Assembly (NCBI RefSeq): GCF_001427875.1
Contig: NZ_LMHK01000001.1
Location: 250,871 to 314,870 of the forward strand
From: Devosia sp. Root685
GTDB taxonomy: Bacteria > Pseudomonadota > Alphaproteobacteria > Rhizobiales > Devosiaceae
Length of the DNA stretch: 64,000 nt
Direction: 5' to 3'
Shown: positions 44,098 to 56,000 of the stretch, in pieces
Layout of the letters: every line of letters starts with the position of its first letter
How positions within the stretch are numbered: the stretch's first letter is position 1
Position numbers and translations under genes: made by a program
Notes under the pieces: generated by a model
What the model saw: the letters and a program-made list of their open reading frames with translations, nothing else
Told to the model about the DNA's origin: nothing
Database searches by the model: none

Positions 44098-44664
44098 TCA
44101 GGCGCCCACAAGACCTTTCAGCCGATTCTTCAGGCGTCCGAGGCGGCCGATATTGACGCCGCTATCATAGCCTTCTTCTTCCTTGGTGTAGAATTTCTCG
44201 ATCAGCAGATAGTCCTGTCCGAAAATGTGCTGCTCAAGGAGAACCGTTTCCTTGTAGCCGTAGCGCTTGAGCAGCATGCGAGCGACCTCGTTGTCCGGGC
44301 GCACGAAGGTGAAGGCCTTGTGGAAACGCTTCTTGTCCCAGTGTTCGTCGAAGGCGCGCATGCCGAACATGCCGAGCTTGGTCTGGCGATGTGAGGGGAA
44401 TACCCAGCTCCAGTAGCGAAACACGGCGCCGCATTCGGGACCCGACACCATGGCGCCGCCGGGAACTCCATCGGCGCACATGATCATGATGTGCCAGGGG
44501 TCGATGGCAAGGAGGTTGTGGAGAAAGGTCTTGTTCAGGCGCCCCATTTCGTGAGCCTTGAAGCGATCGCTATAGTGCGGCGAGTTCGCGATCACATCCA
44601 TGAGTTCGGTATGGATCAGCGGCACATCCTCGGGCTTGGCGGCACGGATGGTCATTTCGGCCAT
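44098..44664 (-). CDS. GNAT-family acetyltransferase
   Basis: A 188-residue protein. The N-terminus MTIRAAKPEDVPLIHTELMD is a typical GNAT opening; MIMCADGVPGGAMVSGPE is the central strand. The usual Q/RxxGxG loop is weak, replaced by SHRQTKLGMFGMRAFDEHW, and the end RPDNEVARMLLKRYGYKETVLLEQH is the alpha4-beta7 region. This pattern resembles phage-type or tail acetyltransferases that modify small molecules. Convergent with the flippase gene (5 bp between stops). Function unknown. Confidence 0.75.
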   Translation of the reverse strand: MAEMTIRAAKPEDVPLIHTELMDVIANSPHYSDRFKAHEMGRLNKTFLHNLLAIDPWHIMIMCADGVPGGAMVSGPECGAVFRYWSWVFPSHRQTKLGMFGMRAFDEHWDKKRFHKAFTFVRPDNEVARMLLKRYGYKETVLLEQHIFGQDYLLIEKFYTKEEEGYDSGVNIGRLGRLKNRLKGLVGA

Positions 44665-44815
44665 GGATCGCTCCCTTGCGCAAATCTCCTACTTTTAATG
44701 TAGCGCGAGGCCGTTAATGAGCCGTGGCCTTCCACTTCAGTCGTATCGTCAAGGGCTTGCGGCGGATAGATCGGGTCACTAGAACGTTTCTCGGGAGAGA
44801 CCAGGGAGGATGACA

Positions 44816-46765
<1,950 letters not shown>

Positions 46766-46788
46766 GGCCAGGTTCCTGTCCGCAATAC

Positions 46789-46823
46789 ATGCCCTCGGGT
46801 TCTGCCCGGGGGCATTTTCTTTC
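46789..46823 (+). terminator. Terminator of acs
   Basis: Eleven-pair stem ATGCCCTCGGG/CCCGGGGGCAT (one T-G pair), 5-base loop, then TTTTCTTTC. Confidence 0.9.
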
Positions 46824-46952
46824 AGTAGCCCTCATGGTGAGGTGCGGAGCGAAGCGTAGCCTCGAACCACGAGGGCGTGGCATTGCAACACCGGGGCACG
46901 CCCGCGTGGTTCGAGGCTTTGCTCTGCAAAGCACCTCACCATGAGGGCTACT
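46823..46952. repeat. Palindromic repeat, GTAGCCCTCA...TGAGGGCTAC family (copy 2)
   Basis: Left arm CAGTAGCCCTCATGGTGAGG with CCTCGAACCACGAGGGCGTG; right arm GCGTGGTTCGAGGCTTTGC with CACCTCACCATGAGGGCTAC. Arms are about 52-55 bases each. Near-identical to the copy at 52754-52883. Placed just after the acs terminator. Confidence 0.88.
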
Positions 46953-47044
46953 GGGATTTCGGACACTCCCTCTTAATTCTCAGTCATTGTCTCGCCAGCT
47001 TTTCGTGACCACTGTGCAGGACAGATTCGCCCCGGAGCTTCATC

Positions 47045-48136
47045 TTGCGTTTGATTCTTGCCGCAGCCGTCGCATGCCTCGCCATCGCCGGGCCCGCTCA
47101 TGCCGCTACGCTCGAGGAAATGGCGGGGCAGATGATCGTCATTGGCTTTGAGGGCGATGGTGCCGGGGATGCGAGCGTCAAGGCGATCAGCGACGAGTTG
47201 GCGGCGGGCCGGCTCGGCGGCGTCATGTATCTCAAGAAAAATGTCGCGAGCCTTGCTGCCGTCGCCGCGATGAACGCAAAGTTCCGTGCGGCCTCGCCGG
47301 ACCTGCCGCCCTTCATCACCATCGACCAGGAAGGCGGCGCGGTCGAGCGGCTGACCAAGGATGTCGGCTTTACCGAAATTCCCAATGCGGCGACGATCGC
47401 GGCGCGCGACACGCCGGAAGAGGCCGAAGCGATCTATGCTGAAATGGCCAAGGGTATTGCAGCGCAGGGGTTTACGGTCAATTTCGGGCCGGTGGCCGAT
47501 CTCAATACCAATCCGAATAATCAGGTGATCGCCAAGTTCGGCCGCGCTTTTGGCGCTAACCCGGCGACGGTGATCGACTATGATCGCGCCTTTATCGAGG
47601 GGCATCATAAGGCCGGTCTCGCCACGGCGCTGAAGCACTTTCCGGGGCATGGCTCATCGACGGCCGATAGCCATGAAGGCTTTGTCGATATTACCAAGAC
47701 CTGGTCGGAGGACGAGCTGAAACCCTATGAAGAGCTGATCGGCGAGGGTGTGGTCGACATGGTAATGGTCGGCCATCTCTATCACGCCGACTATGCGGAC
47801 GGCGACGGCCAGACGCCGTCTTCGCTATCGGCCCGCTGGATCGACGGCGTATTGCGGACCGATCTTGGTTTTGATGGCGTAGTGATCAGCGACGACCTCG
47901 AAATGGGCGCCATTCGCGATCATTTCACGCTCGAAGAAACTGTGGTCGAAGGCGTAAAGGCTGGGATGGATATCCTGCTTTTTTCCAACACTGCCTATCA
48001 GCGGCCCACGCTGTCGCGCGAGGTGTTGGATATCCTCGTCAAACATGCGGGGGCCGACCCCGCCTTTGCCGCGCGGATCGAGCAGAGCTACGATCGGGTC
48101 GTTGCCCTCAAGAAGCGGCTTTCCACCTCTTTCTGA
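47045..48136 (+). CDS. Exported beta-N-acetylhexosaminidase-like GH3 enzyme
   Basis: A 363-residue glycoside hydrolase family 3 protein with an N-terminal signal peptide (MRLILAAAVACLAIAGPAHA, cleavage AHA/A). Seen: ITIDQEGGAVERLTK, VNFGPVADLNTNPNN, LKHFPGHGSSTADSHEG (the NagZ-type KHFPGHG with the His of the Asp-His dyad) and the nucleophile in VISDDLEMGAIRDHF. NagZ proper is cytosolic, so a secreted version would act on peptidoglycan or chitin-derived sugars in the periplasm. TTG start, GGAG about 9 bases upstream; no ATG nearby would keep the signal peptide. Confidence 0.87.
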   Translation: MRLILAAAVACLAIAGPAHAATLEEMAGQMIVIGFEGDGAGDASVKAISDELAAGRLGGVMYLKKNVASLAAVAAMNAKFRAASPDLPPFITIDQEGGAVERLTKDVGFTEIPNAATIAARDTPEEAEAIYAEMAKGIAAQGFTVNFGPVADLNTNPNNQVIAKFGRAFGANPATVIDYDRAFIEGHHKAGLATALKHFPGHGSSTADSHEGFVDITKTWSEDELKPYEELIGEGVVDMVMVGHLYHADYADGDGQTPSSLSARWIDGVLRTDLGFDGVVISDDLEMGAIRDHFTLEETVVEGVKAGMDILLFSNTAYQRPTLSREVLDILVKHAGADPAFAARIEQSYDRVVALKKRLSTSF

Positions 48137-48201
48137 CGAAGCCGGTTTCCTCCGTCGCGCTCCGAAGATAAAGTGGGGCAGTAACTTGGAGACCAGAGGC
48201 A

Positions 48202-49002
48202 ATGACGGATGACCGAGAGGTGCGGCGCGTAAGGGCGTTGTTCCTGTCCGACGTGCATCTGGGCATGAAGCCGACCCGGGTGAAGCAACTCATCGAGTTC
48301 CTGCGCCTGCATGACGCCGAGACCATTTATCTGGTCGGCGATATTCTCGATGGCTGGCGGCTGGCCAAGGCCTGGCACTGGCCTGAGGATTATAATGTCC
48401 TGACGCAGATCCTCCTCGACAAGGCGATGGCCGGTACGCGGGTCGTGTACCTGCCGGGCAATCATGACGAGTTCCTGCGCGAATATCTCGGTACCTATTT
48501 CGGCGAAATCGAATTGGTGGATCGTACGATCCACACCTCGGCAACGGGGCGCACCTATCTGGTGATCCATGGCGATCAGTTCGACGTCGTGGTCATGAAT
48601 GCCAAATGGCTCGCCCATGTAGGGGATTGGGCCTATAACTTCGCGTTGCGCGTGAACATTGCCATCAACTGGGTGCGACGCCGGCTGGGCCTGCAATACT
48701 GGTCGCTCAGCGCCTGGGCCAAGCAGAAGGTGAAGAACGCCGTGTCGGTGATCGGGCGCTTCGAAGAGGCGCTGGTGCATGAGGCCAAAGAGTCGGGTGT
48801 GCATGGTGTCATCTGCGGCCACATCCATTTTGCCGACATGCATGACCGACTCGGCATTCACTACATCAATACCGGCGATTGGGTGGAAAGCTGCACGGCC
48901 GTGGCCGAGAATCACGATGGCGAGTTCGAGCTGATCAAGTGGACGGAGATGGTGGTGGGCGAGCCGCGACGGGCAAAAATCCGTCGTCCGGTAACGGAAT
49001 AG
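48202..49002 (+). CDS. LpxH-like metallophosphatase (UDP-2,3-diacylglucosamine pyrophosphatase family)
   Basis: A 266-residue calcineurin-type phosphoesterase. All metal-binding motifs are visible: LFLSDVHLG (DxH), LVGDILDGW (GDxxD), LPGNHDEF (GNHD), VIHGDQFD and ICGHIHFADM (GHxH). The fold is that of LpxH/LpxH2 enzymes, though alphaproteobacteria generally use LpxI for lipid A synthesis, so a different glycolipid or phospholipid substrate is possible. The GT4 glycosyltransferase gene follows after 89 bp, a pairing that suggests a shared glycolipid pathway (inference). Confidence 0.87.
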   Translation: MTDDREVRRVRALFLSDVHLGMKPTRVKQLIEFLRLHDAETIYLVGDILDGWRLAKAWHWPEDYNVLTQILLDKAMAGTRVVYLPGNHDEFLREYLGTYFGEIELVDRTIHTSATGRTYLVIHGDQFDVVVMNAKWLAHVGDWAYNFALRVNIAINWVRRRLGLQYWSLSAWAKQKVKNAVSVIGRFEEALVHEAKESGVHGVICGHIHFADMHDRLGIHYINTGDWVESCTAVAENHDGEFELIKWTEMVVGEPRRAKIRRPVTE

Positions 49003-49091
49003 GCTGTCGCCGCTCCGTCGCAATATCGTCACGGCAACGCAAATTGGCGGGAGCAGGCTGATCTGGCCTGAACCAGCCACGCGGTGCCGCC

Positions 49092-50153
49092 ATGGCCAAT
49101 ACCGTTTCGTTTCCCGCCGCCCGTCGCATCGTCATTGTCACTGACGCCTGGCGCCCACAGATCAACGGCGTGGTGCGCACGCTCGAAAGCGTCGGCAAGG
49201 TGCTTCGCGAGTGGGGGCATAGCGTCGACTATCTGACGCCGGAAGCCTTCTGGACCGTGCCGGTGCCGACCTATCCCGAGATCAGACTATCGCTGGCCTC
49301 GCGCCGGGCAGTGTTTCGCCGCCTTGCCCATTCTCGAGCGCACCATATTCACATCGCGACGGAGGGGCCGCTGGGGCTGCTCGCCCGGCAATATTGCATC
49401 GAGCGCGGCAAGGGTTTTTCGACGAGCTTTCACACGCGCTTCCCGGAATATGTTTCGGCCCGGCTGCCGGTGCCGCAGGACTGGAGCTACGGCTATCTCC
49501 GCTGGTTCCACGAGCCGGCGGGCAATACGCTGGTGCCGACGCCATCGCTGCGCGACGATCTCGCCTCGCGCGATTTCAGGCACCTTCACCTCTGGGGCCG
49601 CGGCGTCGATATGGAGCGCTTCCAGCCGGGGAAGTCCGATGTCTTCGCGCATCTGCCGGGGCCACACCTCCTCTATGTCGGGCGGGTCGCGGCCGAGAAA
49701 AATGTAGAGGCTTTCCTGAGCCTTGATGTGCCGGGCACCAAGATCGTGGTCGGCGATGGGCCGGACCGGGCGCGACTCGAAAAACTTTATCCCGACGCTG
49801 TCTTCTGCGGCTATCGCCATGGTGATGCGCTGGTCGAGGCCTATCAGGGGGCCGATGTTTTCGTCTTCCCGAGCCGTACCGATACCTTTGGCAATGTGAT
49901 GACCGAGGCTCTTGCTTGCGGCACGCCGGTCGCGGCTTATCCGGTGACCGGGCCCAAGGATATTCTTACAGATGGACGGGCAGGGGCCATTCATGTGGAT
50001 CTTGGCGTCGCGGTGCGCCGGGCGCTGATGCTTGATCGGCGCGATGCCAGTGCGCATGCGCAGAATTTCACCTGGGCGGCCAGCGCGCGGCAGTTTGTCG
50101 ATGGCCTCGTGCCAGCGACCGTAAGGCTGCCGCAACTGGCCAAGGCGGGCTAG
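49092..50153 (+). CDS. Glycosyltransferase family 4 (mannosyl/glucosyltransferase-like)
   Basis: A 353-residue GT-B enzyme. The acceptor domain opens RIVIVTDAWRPQINGVVRTLESVGKVL; the donor domain has LLYVGRVAAEKNVEAFL, the VVGDGPDRARLE segment and FPSRTDTFGNVMTEALACGTPVAAY (E-x7-E motif binding the nucleotide sugar). The opening motif matches the subgroup that glycosylates diacylglycerol or phosphatidylinositol. ATG start. The next gene is 124 bp away. The lipid-acceptor role is inferred from the motif and the LpxH-like neighbour. Confidence 0.87.
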   Translation: MANTVSFPAARRIVIVTDAWRPQINGVVRTLESVGKVLREWGHSVDYLTPEAFWTVPVPTYPEIRLSLASRRAVFRRLAHSRAHHIHIATEGPLGLLARQYCIERGKGFSTSFHTRFPEYVSARLPVPQDWSYGYLRWFHEPAGNTLVPTPSLRDDLASRDFRHLHLWGRGVDMERFQPGKSDVFAHLPGPHLLYVGRVAAEKNVEAFLSLDVPGTKIVVGDGPDRARLEKLYPDAVFCGYRHGDALVEAYQGADVFVFPSRTDTFGNVMTEALACGTPVAAYPVTGPKDILTDGRAGAIHVDLGVAVRRALMLDRRDASAHAQNFTWAASARQFVDGLVPATVRLPQLAKAG

Positions 50154-50277
50154 GCAGTACCCGAAAGGACGCACGGATTTAGAACGTTGCAGTTCGCCTC
50201 CATTTGGGTCTTGCATTGTGTGACACTGCAAGGCACCAAGGCGAGCGGGGCGCTGATTTGCGCCCGGAGTCTTTTCC

Positions 50278-51486
50278 ATGTCTTCCGTTCTGTCGCGCTT
50301 CGATACCCCCGAGGCGCGAGCATCGCTTTATCAATTCACGGTCTACCTTCCGGGCGCAGTGGCGTCGGTTTTTCTCGGCATCTGGTTGAGCCTCCATGGC
50401 ATTCCGGCCGACCAGATCGGCTTGATCAATGCGCTGCCCATGCTGGGCCTGCTGCTCCTCAACATGATCATCGGCCGCATCGCCGACCGGGCGGATGACT
50501 GGCGCACAGCGATCATCGCTATTTCGCTGGTTTCGGCCGTGGCGCCGCTGGGGCTTTATTTCATTTCTGAATTCTGGGGTATTCTGCTCGTCTGGGCATT
50601 GGTGGCTATGTCCAACGGCCTCGTCGCCCCGATCATCGATGCGGCGACCGTGCGTATGACGCGCCGCAATGGCACTGATTTCGGCGCGGTGCGGGCCTGG
50701 GCGACCATCGGCTATGTCGTGGGCGCTGCCGGTATCGGGGGGCTGCTTACCGTCGTCGGGCCGGGCTCCTTCGTGACGCTCTACGTCGCCATGACCGTGC
50801 TGCGCGCCGTTATAGGTTTCCTGCTGCCGCGCTTTCGGGCGCCAGCACAGGAGGCGACCCTTGCCAATGTGCAGGGCACGCCGGCGCAGCGGGTCAAGCT
50901 GCGGGATTCGTTAAAACCGTGGTTTGTGCTGCCGCTGGTCGCCTTTGCGCTGGTCAATGCCAGCAATGCGGTGATGGGCAGTTTTGGCGCTCTGCTCTGG
51001 CACCAGCAGGGGATTCCCGATCATTTCCTGGGTCCGTTGCTCGGCATAGCGGCCGTGGGCGAGGCTGTCCTGATGTTCGCGTGGCGCCGGTTCGGGGGGC
51101 GGGTCACGGCACGCAACATGATCCTTGTCGCCTGCGTGGCGGGGCTTGTCCGCTTCACTATCCTCGCCTTCGCGCCGCCTGTGGAAGCGCTGTTCTTCCT
51201 GCAATTGCTGCACGCCTTCAGTTTCGGCATGGGCTATTTCGGCGTCGTGCATTTCATCGCCAACTGGACGCACGAATCCAACGCTGCCGAAGCGCAGGGC
51301 TTTGCCAATATGCTCAACCAGGGCGCCGCCATGGTCATGCTGGTGACGTTCGGGTGGCTGGTGGAATGGTTCGGCTCATCGGCCTTCTTCGCCTCGACCG
51401 TGACCTGCTCCATCGGCATCGTCTGCGTTCTGGTTTCGCTGCGCATGCGTCCGCCCAAGGATGCGACGCGGCCCGCCCTTTCCTGA
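50278..51486 (+). CDS. MFS transporter, 3-phenylpropionate (HcaT)-like, paralog 1
   Basis: A 402-residue carrier with 12 predicted helices. The family marks are NMIIGRIADRADDWRTAII in the helix 2-3 loop, DAATVRMTRRNGTDFGAVRAW near helix 4 and FGVVHFIANWTHESNAAEAQG in the second half. The substrate is unknown; the HcaT/MFS_1_like group includes aromatic acid and nucleoside carriers. ATG with CGGAG upstream. It is followed 56 bp later by a clear paralog on the same strand. Confidence 0.87.
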   Translation: MSSVLSRFDTPEARASLYQFTVYLPGAVASVFLGIWLSLHGIPADQIGLINALPMLGLLLLNMIIGRIADRADDWRTAIIAISLVSAVAPLGLYFISEFWGILLVWALVAMSNGLVAPIIDAATVRMTRRNGTDFGAVRAWATIGYVVGAAGIGGLLTVVGPGSFVTLYVAMTVLRAVIGFLLPRFRAPAQEATLANVQGTPAQRVKLRDSLKPWFVLPLVAFALVNASNAVMGSFGALLWHQQGIPDHFLGPLLGIAAVGEAVLMFAWRRFGGRVTARNMILVACVAGLVRFTILAFAPPVEALFFLQLLHAFSFGMGYFGVVHFIANWTHESNAAEAQGFANMLNQGAAMVMLVTFGWLVEWFGSSAFFASTVTCSIGIVCVLVSLRMRPPKDATRPALS

Positions 51487-51542
51487 TGTGCGGAGGGGCG
51501 ATGTTCCGCTCCTCCCGTTCTTTTCCTTCCCAGGTTGCTTGA

Positions 51543-52733
51543 ATGAGCCAGAGCCTTGCCGGCCGCGTCACGCCCGAAATGCGCACTTCGGCCTTTTATG
51601 CCAGTTTTTTCACCGGCAGCGGCGCCGCTGTAATGTTCCTGCCGATCTGGCTGTCGGGCCAAGGCATCACGCCTGAGCAGATCGGCATCATCAATGCCGT
51701 GCCTATCGTGGTGATCCTTCTGTTCAACCTGGTGATCGGTCGCGTGGCCGATCGGGCTGGCGACTGGCGGCAGGTGATCGTCATTGGCGCGTTGATCGGC
51801 GGCATCGTCCCGATCGGCCTGTTTCTCGTCAATGAGTTCTGGGGCATTCTGCTGTTCTGGACCCTCGCCTGTCTTCCCGGCGGCGCTGTGGGGCCGGTGC
51901 TCGACGCTGCCACCATGCGGCTGGCGCGGCGGAATGGCACCGACTACGGCGTGATGCGCGCCTGGGGCACCGTGGGCTACATGCTGTTCAACGGGCTGAC
52001 GGGCTATCTGGTCGTCTGGTTTGGCGCCGGTATCTTCGTGCCGCTCTTTGTCGGCATGGCCATCTTGCGCGCGCTGGTCTCGCTGCAATTGCCGGCATTC
52101 CGGGTGCCGGTCGAACAGAAGACCATTGCCGCGGTGACAGAGCCGGCCCCGGCCGCGAGACGGCTGCGCGACGTGGCAAAGCCGTGGTTCATCTTGCCGC
52201 TCTTCGGTTTCTGCATGGTCTTTGCCACGCATATCGTCCTCAACGCCTTTGGGTCGCTGCTCTGGAAGGAGCAGGGCATTCCGGAAAACGTCATCGGCCC
52301 GCTGATTGCGCTGGGCTCGGCTTCGGAGGCCGCGATGATGTTTCTCTGGAAGCGGTTCGGTGGGAAGATTTCGGCGCGCTCGGTGATGCTGATCTCCGCC
52401 GGCGCTGCCGCTTTGCGCTGGTGTGTGATGGGGCTGGAGCCGGGCATCGCGATCCTGATCGTGCTGCAACTGAGCCATGGCGTTACCTTTGCCATCGGTT
52501 ATCTCGGCTGTGTGCATTTCATCGCCAACTGGACCGACGAAAACATCGCGGCCGAAACGCAGAGCCTTTTTGTCGTGGGGCAGCAATTGCTAACGGTCAT
52601 GTCGGTCATCGGCTTTGGCTGGATCGTGCAGGGCTTTGGGGCGCATGCGTTTTTCGCGGCAGCCGGAATGGCGGCGCTGGGTGGGGCTTGTATTTGGCTA
52701 TCGCTGCAGATGCGGCCGGCGAAGGGGGCTTAG
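51543..52733 (+). CDS. MFS transporter, 3-phenylpropionate (HcaT)-like, paralog 2
   Basis: A 396-residue paralog of the upstream carrier, matching it along the whole length: NLVIGRVADRAGDWRQVIV, DAATMRLARRNGTDYGVMRAW and LGCVHFIANWTDENIAAETQS occupy equivalent places. Twelve helices. The pair probably arose by tandem duplication; divergence of the loops suggests different substrates or a shared dimer. ATG start lacks a strong ribosome site (GGTTGCTTGA). Confidence 0.87.
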   Translation: MSQSLAGRVTPEMRTSAFYASFFTGSGAAVMFLPIWLSGQGITPEQIGIINAVPIVVILLFNLVIGRVADRAGDWRQVIVIGALIGGIVPIGLFLVNEFWGILLFWTLACLPGGAVGPVLDAATMRLARRNGTDYGVMRAWGTVGYMLFNGLTGYLVVWFGAGIFVPLFVGMAILRALVSLQLPAFRVPVEQKTIAAVTEPAPAARRLRDVAKPWFILPLFGFCMVFATHIVLNAFGSLLWKEQGIPENVIGPLIALGSASEAAMMFLWKRFGGKISARSVMLISAGAAALRWCVMGLEPGIAILIVLQLSHGVTFAIGYLGCVHFIANWTDENIAAETQSLFVVGQQLLTVMSVIGFGWIVQGFGAHAFFAAAGMAALGGACIWLSLQMRPAKGA

Positions 52734-52753
52734 TGGGCGGGGCAATCGGTTCG

Positions 52754-52883
52754 TAGTAGGCCTCATGGTGAGGTGCGAAGCGCAGCGTAGCCTCGAACCA
52801 CGAGGGCGTGCCCAGATGCTTCAATGCCACGCCCTCGTGGTTCGAGGCTTTGCTCTGCAAAACACCTCACCATGAGGGCTACT
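52754..52883. repeat. Palindromic repeat, GTAGCCCTCA...TGAGGGCTAC family (copy 3)
   Basis: Left arm from GGCCTCATGGTGAGGTGCG to CACGAGGGCGTG (about 52756-52809), right arm CACGCCCTCGTGGTTCGAGG to CACCTCACCATGAGGGC (about 52829-52882). Placed after the second MFS gene and before the convergent giant gene. Confidence 0.88.
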
Positions 52884-52900
52884 GGGCACGGAGGTCGAGA

Positions 52901-52918
52901 TTCCCGCTTTCGCGGGAA
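52901..52918. repeat. Short palindromic repeat TTCCCGC/GCGGGAA (second copy)
   Basis: TTCCCGCTTTCGCGGGAA followed by TGAC, identical to 16173-16190. Confidence 0.8.
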
Positions 52919-52950
52919 TGACGCCGCACTGGCCAAACACCCCGAAATAC

Positions 52951-52980
52951 AAAAAGCCCCGGAGCGATCCGGGGCTTTTT
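52951..52980 (-). terminator. Bidirectional terminator of the giant coiled-coil gene
   Basis: Twelve-base-pair stem AAAAAGCCCCGG/CCGGGGCTTTTT with a 6-base loop, symmetric A/T tracts on both strands. It lies 20 bases past the minus-strand stop and also faces the plus-strand MFS genes. Confidence 0.92.
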
Positions 52981-53000
52981 CATGTCGTTATATCCAAGCC

Positions 53001-56000
53001 TTAGCTCAGGCGGCCGCTGGCGTGGGCGAGGGTGGTGTAGACCTTGCCGCGATCGGAGAGCAGGTATTCGCGGGTTTCGGCAGCGGGGCGCGGGCCGGCG
53101 GCGGCGCGCTTCAGCAGCTGTTCGAAATCGCTCATATAGGCCTGGGCGGTGCGGGCGAATTCCGGATCGCGCTGCAGGCGCTTGCGGACCTCGTCATAGG
53201 TACCCTGGCCGGTCAGCGAATAGATGCGGCGCGAGAAGACGTTGGATTCGCCGGCCTGATAACGGCCCCAGGCGTCAGCCAGGGCATTGTCGTCGATGGC
53301 GTTGGCGATTTCTTCGGTCAGCGTCGAGAGGCCCTGGGTCGGCTGGCCGGCCTGGCTGGCCGAGGCATTGCGCAGCACGTCGCGTAGCCAACCGCCTTCA
53401 CCGGCTTCGGCTTCCTGGCGCTGCGGGGCCGGAGCGGCCTGGCGGGCGACGGGAGCAGGCTGGGGCTGCTGGACCGGAGCCGGAGCCGGCTGCTGGGCCT
53501 GCACGACGGGGCGGGCAGGGGCGCGTGCCGGTTCGGCCGGGCGCGCCGTGGTGCGGATCGGATCGACGAGAGTCTGCGCTGCAGGCTCAGGGCGATAGGC
53601 TTCCGGTTCCGGCTGGCGCGGCGGCTGGTAGGGAGCCGGTTCGGACTGGCGCGGCGCGGCGGCGCGGGGCTGGTTGCCACGGCGGTCGGTAAGGTCGTGG
53701 GTGGCCGGCTGGCCGCGCACGATGGCGTTGAGTTCGCTGAGGGCTTCGATCTGTTCGGCAACGACGCGGCGCATGGCGGCGGCGCTGGCGCGGGTTTCCT
53801 CAGGCAGTTCGTTGACGCCGCGGGCCAGTTCGGCGCGCGTCGATTCGAGTTCGTGGCCGACTTCGCGGGCCGTTTCGCGCATGGCGCGAGCGGTCTCGGC
53901 AAAGCGCTGGGTGGCTTCCTCGATCGCCTGCTGCATTTCGCCGGCAAGGCGGCGCTGGGCTTCCTGCAGGGCGGCATTGGTGCGGCGGCTTTCGCCATCG
54001 GCGGTTTCGCGGAAGTCGCCGAGGCGGGTGGAAACTTCTTCCGTCGTCTGATCGAGCGTCTGGCGGAAGGTCGAGGTCGATTGGTCGAGGGCCTGACGCA
54101 ACTGGCTCGTATTGGCGGCAATGGTGTTGCGCACCGAGCTGGTGGTGTCGGTGATGGTGTCGGCCAGCGAGCTCGTGGTCGAGGTCAGAACATCGGTCAC
54201 GCTGCCAGCGGTCGAGGCGAGGAGATCGCTGACGCGGTTGGCATTGTCCTCGAGGTTGGCATTGACCTGTTCGGACTGAGCGGCGAGGGCGGCGCGGACC
54301 GAGGACGAGGTCTGAGTGAGCGCTGCGGCGGCAGCCTCGGCGGCGCGCTGCACGGCGTTGTCCACCTGCGAGGAACGCTCGTTGAGGGTCGAGGTGAAGC
54401 GCTCATTGGTAACATAGAGCGCGTCGTTGACGCTCGCGGTCGCATTGCTGAGGGCTTCGGCGACGGTGGTGCTGGTCGAAGACAGTGCTTCGTCCATGGC
54501 GCGGCGGGCAGCAATCATGCGGCGTTCGGTATCGTTGACCGTATCGGCGATTGACTGGGCGAACATGCGCATGCGGCCGTCGATATCGTCGGCGCGGCTG
54601 GTGAAGCTCGTTGCGAGCGCATCCATGGCGCCACGGCGTTCTTCGAGCGATTCCAGCGCATTGGTGCTGGTGGCTTCGAGAGCGCGCGAGGCCTGGGACA
54701 TGCTGACGACTTCGATATCGAGCTTGCCGAGGACTTCGGCAAATTCGCCCACCATGGCCTGGATGGTGTTCTGGAGTGCACCGACATGGCGGCTGACCAT
54801 GACGCCAGCCTCTTCGGTCTGGCCCATGGCGTCGCGCATGGTGCCGGCATAGTTGGCGGTCTGCTGGGCAATCGAGGTTTCGAGCGTAGCCAGGTTGGTG
54901 GTCGAGGCGTCGAGAACGCGTTGCAGCAGCAGATTGGAGTCGTTGAGCTTGTTGAGCGCAGCGGTGACATCGGTGAGAATCCGGCTCGAGGAGACGGACA
55001 TGATTTCCTCGGCATCGCGGGCATTGCCGGCGAGGGCTTCGCGCAGGAGATTGCCGTGGCTGCGCAGGGCCGACTGCAGTTCGTCGGATTTTTGATCGAC
55101 GAGGGCGGCAAACTGCGAGGTGTGGCCTTCGACCGACTGGTTGATCTCGCTGAGACGCTGCTCGATCGAGTCGACGGTCTGCACGGCCTTGACCGAAACG
55201 ATCTGGTCGATGGAACCGGCGGCGATGCGGATCTGGTCGAGCGCGGTGCGAACGGCCGAGTCCATGCGATCGGCCGTGGCGACCACGTCCGAAGAGATCG
55301 CGTGGGTGGCGGCCGTGATGCGGGTCGAAATGGTTTCCTCGATGCGGTCGGCGCCGGCTTCGAGGTCGGCCATCGACTGGGTGATCGAGGTATTGATGGA
55401 TGTATTGAGCGCTGCGAGGCGTTCGGCGGTGATGTCGGCCCGGGCCGTGATGGCTTCGGGGAGGCTGCCGAGACGCTTGTCGACGAGATCGACCATGGAA
55501 TTGCGGGCGGCTTCGACGCCGGTTTCCACGATCTGGGTGGCCTTGCGGACATTCTCGTCGAAGCTCAAGCTAGCCGCGTCGATGCGCGCGGTGACACCGG
55601 TCTGGGCTTCATCGACACGCGACAGGGCGGTGTTGAGGTTCTCGGTCATCGCCGTGCCGATTTCGGCGACCTTGCCGGCAACGGTGGACGACATATCGCC
55701 GAGGCGGTTCGCCATGGTTTCGGAAACGGTGCGGAGCGAGGCGTCGATGGATTCGCGCGCCGCGGCGCTGTGCTGGTCGAGCGTCTGAGCGAGCTCGGCA
55801 GTGTGGAGGCCGACGGTTTCGCCCATCGAGCTTGTCTGGGTCGAGAGCATGTCGGACAGCGCTTCGGTGCGCGCGGCGAGGGCGTTCGAGAGCTGGCTGG
55901 TGCGCGTGCCGACGGCGGCGGCCAGTTCCTGCGTGCGGGCGTCGAGCGCTTCGGTGAGTTCGCCGGTGCGGCGATCAAAGGACGCGTTGAGTTCGCTGGT

